Positions 37,791 through 45,890 of a DNA stretch of 64,000 nucleotides are shown here, piece after piece. The notes beneath the pieces were generated by a model. The model did no database searches and was not told the origin of the DNA. It was given only the letters and a program-made list of their open reading frames with translations. Every line of letters starts with the position of its first letter. Positions within the stretch are counted from its first letter, which is position 1. Source of the stretch: Pelobacter seleniigenes DSM 18267 (GTDB taxonomy: Bacteria > Desulfobacterota > Desulfuromonadia > Desulfuromonadales > Geopsychrobacteraceae); NCBI RefSeq assembly GCF_000711225.1, contig NZ_JOMG01000002.1:1934501-1998500 (forward strand), read 5' to 3'. Position numbers and translations under genes: made by a program.

Positions 37791-39077
37791 ATGGCGACAA
37801 CATTATTCTTATTTTTTGTGATCTTTCTGATTGTTCAGATGCCAGTGTCTTTTTGCCTGGTTATCTCAACGGTGCTGGCCATGTTTATCGCCAGCGATAT
37901 CGATTCCATTGCGATCATTCTGAAGCTGTTCCGTTCTTGTGGTAACTATCATTTGATTGCCATTCCCTTCTTTATCCTGGCCGGCGGTTTTATGGAGTCA
38001 GGCGGGATTTCGCGCCGCCTGGTGACCTTCTCATCCGCACTGATCGGCCATGTTCGTGGCGGCCTTGCCAATACCAGTGTCGCGGCGGCGATGTTCTTTG
38101 CCGGGTTGTCCGGGGCCGCCGCCGCAGATACCGCAGCGGTCGGCAGCCTGTTGATTCCGGCCATGAAGCGCAAAGGCTATGGCTCGGATATGGCGACCTC
38201 GGTTATGGCGACTGCCGGCTCTATCGGGATCATTATCCCGCCATCGATTCCAATGATTATTCTTGGGGTGACTGCCGGGGTTTCCATCGGCGGACTGTTC
38301 ATGGGCGGGGTTATCCCGGGCATCCTCATGGGCGGTGGCCTGATGATCGTTAATTACATTTACTGCAAGGTGCGCAAAATCGAGCCCGAAGAGCGGGTTT
38401 CCTTCAAGGAGCTGGTGCGTTCCTGCATGGATTCGATTCTGGCTATTCTGACCGTGGTTATCATTGTCGGCGGGATTGTCGGCGGGATGTTTACCGCGAC
38501 GGAAGCGTCGGTCGTTGCCGCTCTTTACTCCTTTGTCGTCGGCTTCTTTATCTATAAAGAACTGAGCTTCAAAGATCTGCCCGGAATTTTTGTGAAATCG
38601 GCAGTTACTACTGGCGTGGTGGTCTTCACCGTGGCCGCTGCTTCAGGTTTCGGCTGGATTCTGACCGCTGAAAACATCCCGACCGAGATCGCATCATTTG
38701 TTGTCGGCCTGTCTGACTCCAAGTGGGTTATCATGCTGATGCTGAATGCGCTGTTCCTGGTTATGGGGACCTTTCTTGACCCTTCAGCAATCATCATCAT
38801 TCTGGTGCCGATTGTCTGGCCGATCGTCATGAAAATAGGTATTGAGCCGATCCACTTTGGTGTGGCGATGATCGTCAATATGGCGATCGGACAGTGTACT
38901 CCGCCTGTCGGTATTGCTCTGTTTGTGGCATCGGGAATCTCCGGAATAACTTTAAACCAGGTCATGGGTTGTTACTGGAAGTACCTGTTGGCCATGGTTG
39001 TTGTACTGCTGCTCGTTATCTTCTTTCCGTTTTTCTCCACATGGATACCAACCATGCTGGGCTACATCCAACCCTGA
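37791..39077 (+). CDS. dctM: TRAP transporter large permease DctM
   Basis: A 428-aa membrane protein with about 12 helices and signatures AIPFFILAGGFMESGGISRR, AATAGSIGI-type repeats (VMATAGSIGIIIPPSIPMI) and QCTPPVGIALF. It is the ion-coupled transport subunit that takes substrate from DctP. The standard DctQ-DctM-DctP order is kept. Confidence 0.95.
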   Translation: MATTLFLFFVIFLIVQMPVSFCLVISTVLAMFIASDIDSIAIILKLFRSCGNYHLIAIPFFILAGGFMESGGISRRLVTFSSALIGHVRGGLANTSVAAAMFFAGLSGAAAADTAAVGSLLIPAMKRKGYGSDMATSVMATAGSIGIIIPPSIPMIILGVTAGVSIGGLFMGGVIPGILMGGGLMIVNYIYCKVRKIEPEERVSFKELVRSCMDSILAILTVVIIVGGIVGGMFTATEASVVAALYSFVVGFFIYKELSFKDLPGIFVKSAVTTGVVVFTVAAASGFGWILTAENIPTEIASFVVGLSDSKWVIMLMLNALFLVMGTFLDPSAIIIILVPIVWPIVMKIGIEPIHFGVAMIVNMAIGQCTPPVGIALFVASGISGITLNQVMGCYWKYLLAMVVVLLLVIFFPFFSTWIPTMLGYIQP

Positions 39078-39092
39078 TAAGGAGGCTTGACC

Positions 39093-40067
39093 ATGAAAAG
39101 ATTGATTGTGTTGACCGTTCTGCTTTTGATGGTAGCAAGTACCGGCTTTGCTGCGCCGATCGTACTGCGTGCTACCAACACCCTTGGCGAAGATCATCCG
39201 ATGACCATGGCTCTGCGCTATATGAGCACAGAAATTGCCAAAAGAACCAATGGTGAAGTCAAACTCGATGTCTATCCCAACAGCCAGTTGGGCGGCAACA
39301 AGGAAATGGTTGAAGGCGTTGTTTTGGGGACCATCGATATCGCCCAGCAGTTTGCCGGGACTTTCTCCTCTTATGTGCCTGAAATGGACATCCTCGCTCT
39401 GCCTTTCCTGTTCAAGTCAGAGGACGCCCTGTTTGATTCTCTGCAAGGAGAAGCTGGTGACATCCTGGCCAAGTCCCTGGAGAAAAAAGGGTTCATTCCG
39501 TTGACCTACTTCTACGGCGGCGCCCGGAGCTTCATTAATAACGTGCGTCCGATCAACACTCCGGAAGACCTCAAAGGCCTGAAAATCCGCGTTATCGGTG
39601 TTAAAACCGTTATCGAAGCCATTAACGCTCTTGGTGCTATCGCCACCCCGATGAGCCAATCCGAAGTTTACTCGGCACTGCAGCAGGGCGTTCTGGACGG
39701 CTGGGAAAACAGCCCGGTGACCCTGTACTCCCTCAAATTGTATGAGCAGTCCAAATACTTCTCCTACTCCAAACACCTGATGACTCCTGACCTGGTCGCT
39801 TTGAGCAAAGTCACCGCCAAGAAGCTGGGTGAGAAAAACCTTGCTATCCTGAAGGAAGTTGCTCGGGATGCCAGCAAGCTGGAGCGCAAGCTCTGGGCTG
39901 AAAACGAAGGTAAGATGGTCAAGGAAATGACTGATAAAGGATGGTGTCAGTTCAATGATATCGCCGATCTCACTCCTTTTATTGAAAAGACCAAATACCT
40001 GCAGGATGAATACGAAGCAAAATACCACAATGGTTTGATCAAGATGATTCTGAGTAACCAGAAGTAA
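39093..40067 (+). CDS. dctP: TRAP transporter substrate-binding protein DctP
   Basis: A 324-aa periplasmic protein with a signal peptide (MKRLIVLTVLLLMVASTGFA) and the DctP fold. The carboxylate-binding Arg is in the family segment GLKIRVIG (about residue 166). SYVPEMDILALPFLF and YSALQQGVLDGWENSP are typical of the uronate/aldonate-like branch, but the ligand is inferred from context only. GGAGG 7 nt upstream selects 39093. A terminator follows. Confidence 0.93.
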   Translation: MKRLIVLTVLLLMVASTGFAAPIVLRATNTLGEDHPMTMALRYMSTEIAKRTNGEVKLDVYPNSQLGGNKEMVEGVVLGTIDIAQQFAGTFSSYVPEMDILALPFLFKSEDALFDSLQGEAGDILAKSLEKKGFIPLTYFYGGARSFINNVRPINTPEDLKGLKIRVIGVKTVIEAINALGAIATPMSQSEVYSALQQGVLDGWENSPVTLYSLKLYEQSKYFSYSKHLMTPDLVALSKVTAKKLGEKNLAILKEVARDASKLERKLWAENEGKMVKEMTDKGWCQFNDIADLTPFIEKTKYLQDEYEAKYHNGLIKMILSNQK

Positions 40068-40117
40068 GACCTTGAATATGTCGATCGATATAAGCGGTTG
40101 ACGACTTGTTCTGCCCA

Positions 40118-40152
40118 GGGGGCCGCTGAATTACGGCGGCTCCCTGTTTTTT
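40118..40152 (+). terminator. intrinsic terminator after dctP
   Basis: A nine-pair stem GGGGGCCGC (40118-40126) with GCGGCTCCC (40136-40144), one G-T pair, then TGTTTTTTC. It ends the TRAP operon or attenuates reading into the alcohol dehydrogenase gene. Confidence 0.8.
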
Positions 40153-40225
40153 CATCCCCAATTTGGCCAGCTGGACGGCTGTCAATACTGTGGGGAGTTC
40201 ATGCCGCCGTAGAAGGATAAATCAT

Positions 40226-41251
40226 ATGGAAACAATGAAAACACTGACCTGTGAAACACCAGGTAAATTTGTCATGAGCGATCAGCCGGTTCCTGTCCCC
40301 AAAGAGGGAGAGGCCCTGGTGCGCATCACCCGTGTCGGTATTTGTGGAACTGATCTTCACGCTTTTGCCGGGAATCAGCCCTTTTTCAACTACCCCAGGG
40401 TCCTCGGGCATGAACTGGCCGCTATCGTCGAGCAACTACCCGAGGGGACGACCGGGCTGGCGGTCGGTGATCAGGTCTGTATCGTTCCGGTGATCGGCTG
40501 TGGAACCTGTATCGCCTGTCGCAACGGCAAGCCCAACTGCTGCGTCAACATCAACCTGCGCGGTGTCCATAGCGACGGCGGTATGTGCGAATACATGGCC
40601 GTGCCGGTCGAGAATCTGATCAAAAACAGCAACCTGACCCCGGATCAGTTGGCCTTGGTGGAATGCTGCGCGATCGGCGCCCATGCGGTTCGGCGGGCAC
40701 AGATCCAGGCGGGTGAAAAGGTGCTGGTGGTCGGTGCCGGTCCCATCGGCCTGGGACTGATGCAGTTTGCCCGCGCTGTCGGCGGCGATGTCATCGTGAT
40801 GGATGTTTCCGCCACGCGTCTGGCCGTGGCCAAAAATGACCTGGGTTTCACCCAGACCATCCAGATCGGTGTCGATGATCCCAAGGCCCGTCTGGCGGAA
40901 TTGACCAATGGCGATTCCCCCACGGTTATCTTCGACTGTACCGGCAACCCCAAGGCGATGATGGACGGCTTCCTGTTGCTCGCCCATACCGGCCGCTATG
41001 TTCTGGTCAGCCTGGTGACCGCGGATATCACCTTTCCCGATCCGGAATTCCATAAACGCGAAACCACCCTGTTGTCCAGCCGCAATGCCAACAAGGAAGA
41101 CTTTGAGTGGGTCATGGAGTGCATGGAAGCAGGGAAGGTCAATGTCGGGCCGATGGTGACGCATCGCTGTCAATTTGACGAAACCCTGGAGCAGTTCGCC
41201 AGCTGGACCAAGCCGGAAACCGGTGTGGTCAAAGCGGTTATCGAAATCTGA
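40226..41251 (+). CDS. zinc-dependent alcohol/polyol dehydrogenase
   Basis: A 341-aa medium-chain dehydrogenase. Catalytic-zinc residues are in GICGTDLHAF and LGHE, the structural-zinc Cys cluster in GCGTCIACRNGKPNCC, and the Rossmann motif in VVGAGPIGLG. Relatives oxidise sorbitol, L-threonine, galactitol phosphate or L-gulonate. With a UxuB-like SDR next door, oxidation of L-gulonate to D-fructuronate is an attractive guess (inference). AGAAGGAT before the ATG at 40226 supports this start. It is separated from the TRAP genes by a terminator. Confidence 0.88.
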   Translation: METMKTLTCETPGKFVMSDQPVPVPKEGEALVRITRVGICGTDLHAFAGNQPFFNYPRVLGHELAAIVEQLPEGTTGLAVGDQVCIVPVIGCGTCIACRNGKPNCCVNINLRGVHSDGGMCEYMAVPVENLIKNSNLTPDQLALVECCAIGAHAVRRAQIQAGEKVLVVGAGPIGLGLMQFARAVGGDVIVMDVSATRLAVAKNDLGFTQTIQIGVDDPKARLAELTNGDSPTVIFDCTGNPKAMMDGFLLLAHTGRYVLVSLVTADITFPDPEFHKRETTLLSSRNANKEDFEWVMECMEAGKVNVGPMVTHRCQFDETLEQFASWTKPETGVVKAVIEI

Positions 41252-41253
41252 AC

Positions 41254-41288
41254 AAAAAAGGGGCGACTTTGGCAGTCGCCCCTTTTTT
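41254..41288. terminator. bidirectional intrinsic terminator
   Basis: A perfect 15-bp stem (41254-41268 with 41274-41288), 5-nt loop, A6 and T6 flanks, between the convergent alcohol dehydrogenase and SDR genes. Confidence 0.93.
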
Positions 41289-41340
41289 ATTGAATCACCC
41301 TTGCTCTTTCGCCCTTGTCCCCGGGCTCAGCTGGCCGGGT

Positions 41341-42156
41341 TCAGATATTGTGGGCCAGGTAGCCGCCGTCGACCGGAATGGAAACCCCGGTGACAAAGCC
41401 GGCGGCCTTGTTGCTGGCGAGGAACAGGGTTGCCCCGGCCAACTCCTCGACATCGCCAAAGCGGCCGTAGGGGGTGTGGTTGATCACCGCTTTGCCGCGG
41501 GCGGTGTATTCACCGGTTTCCTGGTCGATGAGCAGGGCTTTGTTCTGTTTGCCGATGAAAAAACCCGGGGCAATGGCGTTGACCCGGATGCCATGCTGGG
41601 CGAATTCATTGGCGGTGGCCACGGTCAGGTTGAGGGTTGCGGCCTTCGCTGCATCATAAGCCCAAACCCCGGAGAGGGGATTGTAAGAGGCCATGGAGGT
41701 GAGGTTGATGATCGCGCCACGGATGCCGGCTTTGATCCAGTAATCGGCCAGGACCTTGGTCGGGATCATCAGCCCGGCCACCAGGTTCATGTGGAGGACT
41801 TTTTCAAAGGTCGCCAGGTCGGCGTCGACAAAGGCCGATTTGCCCAGGTTGCCGCCGACTCCGTTGATCAGAATATCGACTTTGCCGAAGCAGGCGATGG
41901 CATTCTTCAGGGCCTTGGCCACGGCTTTTTCATCACCGGTATCGCAGCGTTCGCCGCGCAGTTCGCCAGTAGGCTGTTCGTTGCTGCTGAGTTTTGCGAC
42001 AGCCTCGTCAATCGATTCCTGGCTCCGGCTCCAGATCATGACATTGGCTCCGGCCTTCAGCAGTGCGGCGGACATGACGGTGCCGATAGCTCCGGCGCCT
42101 CCTGTGACGATTGCGGTCTGACCCTTCAGGCTGAACATCTCTTCCAGGTATTGCAT
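41341..42156 (-). CDS. SDR oxidoreductase, probable fructuronate reductase (UxuB-like)
   Basis: A 271-aa short-chain dehydrogenase: TGGAGAIGTVM cofactor loop, NGVGG segment, Ser in NLTSMASYNP, YDAAK active-site Tyr/Lys and PGFFIGKQN in the substrate loop. The last element and the overall pattern resemble the SDR-type D-mannonate oxidoreductases (Bacillus YjmF), which reduce fructuronate to mannonate. GGAGG 5 nt before 42156 selects this start over 42168. It is transcribed away from kduD, with two operator-like boxes between them. Confidence 0.82.
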   Translation of the reverse strand: MQYLEEMFSLKGQTAIVTGGAGAIGTVMSAALLKAGANVMIWSRSQESIDEAVAKLSSNEQPTGELRGERCDTGDEKAVAKALKNAIACFGKVDILINGVGGNLGKSAFVDADLATFEKVLHMNLVAGLMIPTKVLADYWIKAGIRGAIINLTSMASYNPLSGVWAYDAAKAATLNLTVATANEFAQHGIRVNAIAPGFFIGKQNKALLIDQETGEYTARGKAVINHTPYGRFGDVEELAGATLFLASNKAAGFVTGVSIPVDGGYLAHNI

Positions 42157-42205
42157 GCGATCCTCCATGGTGGTGAGAGTAAATAGTTTTAAAATACGAT
42201 AGATA

Positions 42206-42222
42206 GTTTTGTATCATGAAAC
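42206..42222. promoter_or_regulatory. 17-bp operator-like box C
   Basis: GTTTTGTATCATGAAAC, 50 bp upstream of the UxuB-like gene. On the minus strand a TTGACG followed by TACAAA (17-bp spacer) overlaps it, so the box covers spacer and -10. Confidence 0.55.
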
Positions 42223-42381
42223 TAAATCATCGTCAAAAATAATCCTTTTACCGATTCCAATGGTTTTGTCAGGACAAAGAGCTTTTACTTAACTTATTGG
42301 TATATAGATTTTAATCTCTAGATCTTTGATTCGATTGTGATAGAATTTCCGAAGTTTTAAGTTTCATAAAATCTGTCATGT

Positions 42382-42398
42382 GTTTTGTATTATGAAGC
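42382..42398. promoter_or_regulatory. 17-bp operator-like box D
   Basis: GTTTTGTATTATGAAGC, 38 bp upstream of the kduD ATG. A more degenerate partial copy, GTTTCATAAAAT, starts at 42361, 21 bp away. Proposed IclR-type site controlling kduD. Confidence 0.5.
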
Positions 42399-42435
42399 TT
42401 GCGTCATGGTTCCATTTTCCTGAAGGAGTTATGCT

Positions 42436-43206
42436 ATGAGTATTGTTGAAAAATTTTCCCTGGTCGGGAAAACCGCACTGGTCACCGGTTGCAAGCGTGG
42501 GATCGGCAAGGCCATGGCCGTTGGTCTGGCTGAAGCCGGCGCGGATATTATCGGCGTCAGTGCCTCTCTGGAAGAGACCGGCAGCGAGGTGGAAAAAGCG
42601 GTCCAGGCCTGTGGGCGTAAATTCGCCGGCTATCGCTGTGATTTCAGCGACCGCAGCGCATTGCGCGGTTTTATCGCCCGGGTCACCAAGGAGCATCCGG
42701 TCATCGATATCCTGGTCAACAATGCCGGCACCATCAAGCGCGCCCCGGCTGCAGAACATCCCGACGAAATCTGGGATGAAGTGATCGAGGTCAACCTGAG
42801 TTCGCAGTTTATCCTCTCCAAGGAGATCGGGCGCGGCATGCTCGAACGCGGCTCAGGCAAGGTTATTTTTACCGCCTCCCTGCTCACCTTCCAGGGTGGG
42901 ATTACCGTGCCCGGCTATGCCGCCAGCAAAGGCGGTATCGGCCAGCTGACCAAAGCCCTGGCCAATGAATGGGCCGGACGCGGGGTTAACGTCAATGCGG
43001 TTGCCCCCGGTTATATTAAGACCGACAACACCCAGGCCCTGCAGGACGACCCGGCCCGCAGCAAGGCGATCCTGGAACGGATTCCGGCCGGACGCTGGGG
43101 AGTCCCGGAAGATTTTGCCGGGCCGGTGGTGTTCCTGGCCTCGGCGGCCGCGGATTACATGCACGGTGAAGTCATGGTTGTGGACGGCGGCTGGATGGGG
43201 CGCTGA
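42436..43206 (+). CDS. kduD: 2-dehydro-3-deoxy-D-gluconate 5-dehydrogenase KduD
   Basis: A 256-aa SDR: TGCKRGIGKAMAVGL cofactor motif, NNAGTIKRAPA, catalytic Ser in FTASLLTFQGG, YAASKGG and PGYIKTDNT, which is typical of KduD. It interconverts the 2,5-diketo product of KduI and 2-keto-3-deoxygluconate. AAGGAG precedes the ATG. KDG kinase and aldolase genes are not in this island as seen here. Confidence 0.93.
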   Translation: MSIVEKFSLVGKTALVTGCKRGIGKAMAVGLAEAGADIIGVSASLEETGSEVEKAVQACGRKFAGYRCDFSDRSALRGFIARVTKEHPVIDILVNNAGTIKRAPAAEHPDEIWDEVIEVNLSSQFILSKEIGRGMLERGSGKVIFTASLLTFQGGITVPGYAASKGGIGQLTKALANEWAGRGVNVNAVAPGYIKTDNTQALQDDPARSKAILERIPAGRWGVPEDFAGPVVFLASAAADYMHGEVMVVDGGWMGR

Positions 43207-43223
43207 GCAGAGCGCAAAGCGGG

Positions 43224-43275
43224 ACGTGAAGTGTGCAGCGGCGGATTTTTTAGCGCTCCACGCTTCACGTTTTCT
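43224..43275 (+). terminator. hairpin terminator after kduD
   Basis: ACGTGAAGTGTG (43224-43235) pairs with CACGCTTCACGT (43259-43270) with one G-T pair; the loop is long (23 nt) and a TTTTCTTTTCC tract follows. Confidence 0.65.
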
Positions 43276-43372
43276 TTTCCTGGACGGTTCAGTTATGCTT
43301 TAGCCGGAGGATGAAAAGTTTAAAGGAAAATTTTCTCAGCAGGGCAGGCTGCTCAGTGTTTTGGATGGGTTT

Positions 43373-44224
43373 ATGCTAAAGCCGTTTTTCCAACATTTTT
43401 CCGCGCCGGGGCTGGTCTGTGCCCATCGCGGAGCCCGTTCCATCGCCCCGGAAAATACCTCGCTGGCCATGGTCAAGGCCCAGGCCTGTGAGGCCGACCT
43501 CTGGGAGACCGACGTCCAATTGACCGCCGATGGCGTGGCCGTCCTGTTTCATGACGATACCCTGGTGCGCACCACCGATATCCTGGACAGAGCCGCCTTC
43601 AGTGGCAAAGCAGGACTGCGGTTGACCGAATTCAGCTGGGCCGAGTTGGCCGCTCTGGATGCCGGCTCCTGGTTTATTCACACCGATCCGTATGGCACCA
43701 TCCAAAGTGGCGAGGTTCCTCAGGAAGCTCTGCCGCTGATCGCGCAGCAGCGTATTTTACGGCTGGAAGAAGCCCTGCGCTATTGCCGCCAGCATGTTTT
43801 TCCGGTCAACCTGGAACTCAAGGATCAGCGCGGCACCGCGGCCGATGGCCGGATTGTGGCAACGGTGCTTGACTTGATCCGCCAGACCGGGACCGAGGAG
43901 CTGGCACTGATCTCTTCCTTCAATCATGATTACCTGCGCCAGATCCGTCAGCAGGCTCCCGAACTGGCGATCGCGGCCCTGGTGGAAGGGGCTCATCCGC
44001 CGGAGCTGGTGAACTATTTAAGGACGCTTGGTTGTGATGCCTACCATCCTGATCAGCGTTTGATCGATGCCGACTTTGTGCGTCAGCTGAGCGCAGCCGG
44101 TATGCCGGTTAACCCCTGGACAGTCAATGATGAGGCCCAGGCCCTGGAGTTGCTGGACGCCGGAGCTTTTTTCATCTGCACTGACTGGCCGCAACGGTTG
44201 CGCAAAGCGCGTCATTCTGCTTGA
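43373..44224 (+). CDS. glycerophosphodiester phosphodiesterase
   Basis: A 283-aa TIM-barrel enzyme (GDPD/UgpQ family) that splits glycerophosphodiesters to glycerol 3-phosphate and an alcohol. The catalytic residues are AHRGARSIAPENT (His-Arg, Glu-Asn) and WETDVQLTADGVAVLFHDD (Glu, Asp, His). No signal peptide, so cytosolic. The start is either 43361 or 43373; the family N-terminus fits both. Confidence 0.9.
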   Translation: MLKPFFQHFSAPGLVCAHRGARSIAPENTSLAMVKAQACEADLWETDVQLTADGVAVLFHDDTLVRTTDILDRAAFSGKAGLRLTEFSWAELAALDAGSWFIHTDPYGTIQSGEVPQEALPLIAQQRILRLEEALRYCRQHVFPVNLELKDQRGTAADGRIVATVLDLIRQTGTEELALISSFNHDYLRQIRQQAPELAIAALVEGAHPPELVNYLRTLGCDAYHPDQRLIDADFVRQLSAAGMPVNPWTVNDEAQALELLDAGAFFICTDWPQRLRKARHSA

Positions 44225-44288
44225 ATTAAATTCGTTTTCATGATAGAAGCACAAACCTGCCCGATTGAGGCACCAGAGGGCGTGATTA

Positions 44289-44783
44289 ATGAACTCAACG
44301 CAGGAGCAGGACCGGTACTTCATGCAGCAGGCTCTTGATGAGGCTGCCCTGGCTGAACAGCTGGACGAAGTCCCCATCGGCGCCGTTGTCGTGTACAAAG
44401 GTGAAATTGTCGGTCGCGGCCATAATCTGCGCGAAACCAGCAATGATCCGACCACTCATGCGGAAATGATCGCCATCCGCCAGGCGGCGCAAGCCCTTGA
44501 CTCCTGGCGGTTGTTGGATTGTACGTTGTACGTGACCCTGGAACCCTGTGTCATGTGCATGGGCGCCATCATCCTGGCCCGGATTCCAAACCTGGTGTTC
44601 GGTTGCCGCGACCCCCGGGTCGGCGCCGTCGGTTCCATCTACAACCTGGCGGAAGATGAACGCTTCAACCATCGCGTTGCGGTGCAAGAAGGGGTTCTGG
44701 AGCAGGAATGCAGTACCCAGCTGAAGAATTTTTTCCAGCGCCTGCGGGCACGGAATAAGGCAAGGAAGCTGGTTCAAGAATAA
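44289..44783 (+). CDS. tadA: tRNA adenosine(34) deaminase TadA
   Basis: A 164-aa zinc deaminase. HAEM (zinc His and catalytic Glu) near residue 58 and PCVMC (two zinc Cys) near residue 88. TadA converts A34 to inosine in tRNA-Arg(ACG); that tRNA gene is in this window at 22118. tRNA-Ser(CGA) starts 4 bp after the stop codon, so the two may share a transcript. Confidence 0.96.
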   Translation: MNSTQEQDRYFMQQALDEAALAEQLDEVPIGAVVVYKGEIVGRGHNLRETSNDPTTHAEMIAIRQAAQALDSWRLLDCTLYVTLEPCVMCMGAIILARIPNLVFGCRDPRVGAVGSIYNLAEDERFNHRVAVQEGVLEQECSTQLKNFFQRLRARNKARKLVQE

Positions 44784-44787
44784 ACAT

Positions 44788-44875
44788 GGAGAGGTGTCCG
44801 AGCGGCCGAAGGTGACAGACTCGAAATCTGTTGTCGCGCAAGCGACCGGGAGTTCGAATCTCCCCCTCTCCGCCA
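44788..44875 (+). tRNA. tRNA-Ser (anticodon CGA)
   Basis: Acceptor GGAGAGG with CCTCTCC, anticodon loop CTCGAAA (CGA), long variable arm TTGTCGCGCAAGCGAC, T-arm GTTCGAATC, encoded CCA. 88 nt. Its 3' end is repeated imperfectly at 45049-45071. Confidence 0.95.
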
Positions 44876-44885
44876 TAACAAAAAT

Positions 44886-44914
44886 AGCTCCTGCCGTAAG
44901 GTAGGGGCTTTTTT
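44886..44914 (+). terminator. intrinsic terminator after tRNA-Ser(CGA)
   Basis: AGCTCCTGCC (44886-44895) pairs with GGTAGGGGCT (44900-44909) allowing two G-T pairs, tetraloop GTAA, followed by T-rich sequence. Confidence 0.75.
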
Positions 44915-44929
44915 GTTATTCGCAGTCCA

Positions 44930-45071
44930 GGAGATTCGAAGCGCAGTGAGCGCTGACTGAATGTCAGAAAAGCGGCCAGGGATGGCCGCGTCAGCGAACG
45001 AAGGGGAGCCGACGCAGGATTGAGCGTGAAGCGAAATCCGTAGTGGGGGAATCTCCTCCTCTCAACCATAA
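44930..45071. repeat. hairpin-rich tRNA-adjacent element with degenerate tRNA 3' end copy
   Basis: GGAGATTC (44930-44937) is the inverse of GAATCTCC (45049-45056), and the element between them contains five small stems: GCGC/GCGC (44941-44953), CTGAC/GTCAG (44953-44967), GCGGCCA/TGGCCGC (44972-44989), CGTC/GACG (44989-45014) and GGATT/AATCC (45017-45039). The right end 45049-45071 matches the tRNA-Ser 3' end (44856-44878) at 20 of 23 bases. No protein gene fits here. It could be a structured RNA or an integration scar. The following stretch to 45233 shows nothing else I can name. Confidence 0.6.
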
Positions 45072-45233
45072 TGAAAACAGGTAGTTACCTCATGCTGGCT
45101 ACCCGTTTTTTCTTTCTTATTTTATTCTTCGAGGTAGCTCTCAAGGTAGCTTTTGAATTTTGCTAAAGGACCTTGCGAACACCGCCGAATCTTTTCAGAT
45201 TATGGCGCTCGCGTTTACCTTCTGCCTGCGTGT

Positions 45234-45755
45234 CTAAGCATTTTTCTTTCGGAATAATATGCGAGTTTTAATACCAAACTTTTCAATATGTGGTTGAAGG
45301 TTATGGATAATTTTTTCTGTTTCTTTGTTTGAATAGTACGGATCGGATATTTGAGCTTCTGAAATTTCTAATATTTTAATTTTGCTTAGATTTCTCAGAT
45401 CTGTCTCAATATTTTCACGAATTATTTTTTCAACTGTTTTTTCGGGATCACCATTTGTCGTTGCTTTAAAAAAAGCGATTGGATCCTGAATATTCCAGAA
45501 TAGTTTTGCAGTTATCTCTGGAGTGCCAGATAAATAAACCTCAACCGTCTGAACGCGATGTGCCTTTATCAAGTGGGCCTCTTGAAGGAATGGTATTTTG
45601 AAATGAAGGCCTCCCTTTACAGGCTTGCCAACTATTTCTCCATTCTGCGTGATAATTGCTACTTCATCGACGTTCACTTTGTAAAAGAAATTAGGGTCGC
45701 ATCCTTGGATGAGCGGAAAAATCAGTAACAGAAATATTAGGGCTATTTTTTTCAT
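45234..45755 (-). CDS. small SPFH/HflC-like lipoprotein candidate
   Basis: About 173 aa: an N-terminal signal-like helix ending IQGC (possible lipobox), then a stretch resembling the SPFH (stomatin/prohibitin/HflC) domain, with VDEVAIITQNGEIVGKPV and GLHFKIPFLQEAHLI, and a C-terminal EISEAQISDPYYS. It is shorter than HflC (about 300 aa), lacking the coiled-coil tail. AT-rich, with no clear ribosome site; starts at 45755 or 45764 are possible. SPFH proteins scaffold membrane proteases and microdomains; the role here is unknown. Confidence 0.6.
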   Translation of the reverse strand: MKKIALIFLLLIFPLIQGCDPNFFYKVNVDEVAIITQNGEIVGKPVKGGLHFKIPFLQEAHLIKAHRVQTVEVYLSGTPEITAKLFWNIQDPIAFFKATTNGDPEKTVEKIIRENIETDLRNLSKIKILEISEAQISDPYYSNKETEKIIHNLQPHIEKFGIKTRILFRKKNA

Positions 45756-45776
45756 ACTAATCATACTAATTATAGT

Positions 45777-45890
45777 GCCTAACGTAGTGAAAACCGGCGG
45801 CGACGAACTGCTGGGTAACCACCGCAATTTAGGTTTTTCTTTTCGGGAAGCACCCAGCCATTTTCCATCCGCTTACTTTAATGGTTAGCA
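45777..45890 (-). other. attC-like site 1 (integron cassette recombination site candidate)
   Basis: Read on the minus strand it begins TGCTAACCATTAAAGTAAGC, close to known attC left ends, and ends with a perfect GTTAGGC. Internal GCTGGG and CCCAGC pair, and the ends pair imperfectly. The stop codon of the upstream small gene falls just inside the left end, as is common in gene cassettes. No integron integrase is in the window. Confidence 0.45.

Noticed and set aside
41269-42186. 305-codon forward frame
   Set aside because: Antisense to the UxuB-like SDR and overlapping the bidirectional terminator.
44665-45069. 134-codon minus-strand frame containing EGEIRTPG
   Set aside because: It runs antisense through tRNA-Ser(CGA); this peptide is a well-known annotation artefact of reading serine tRNA genes backwards.
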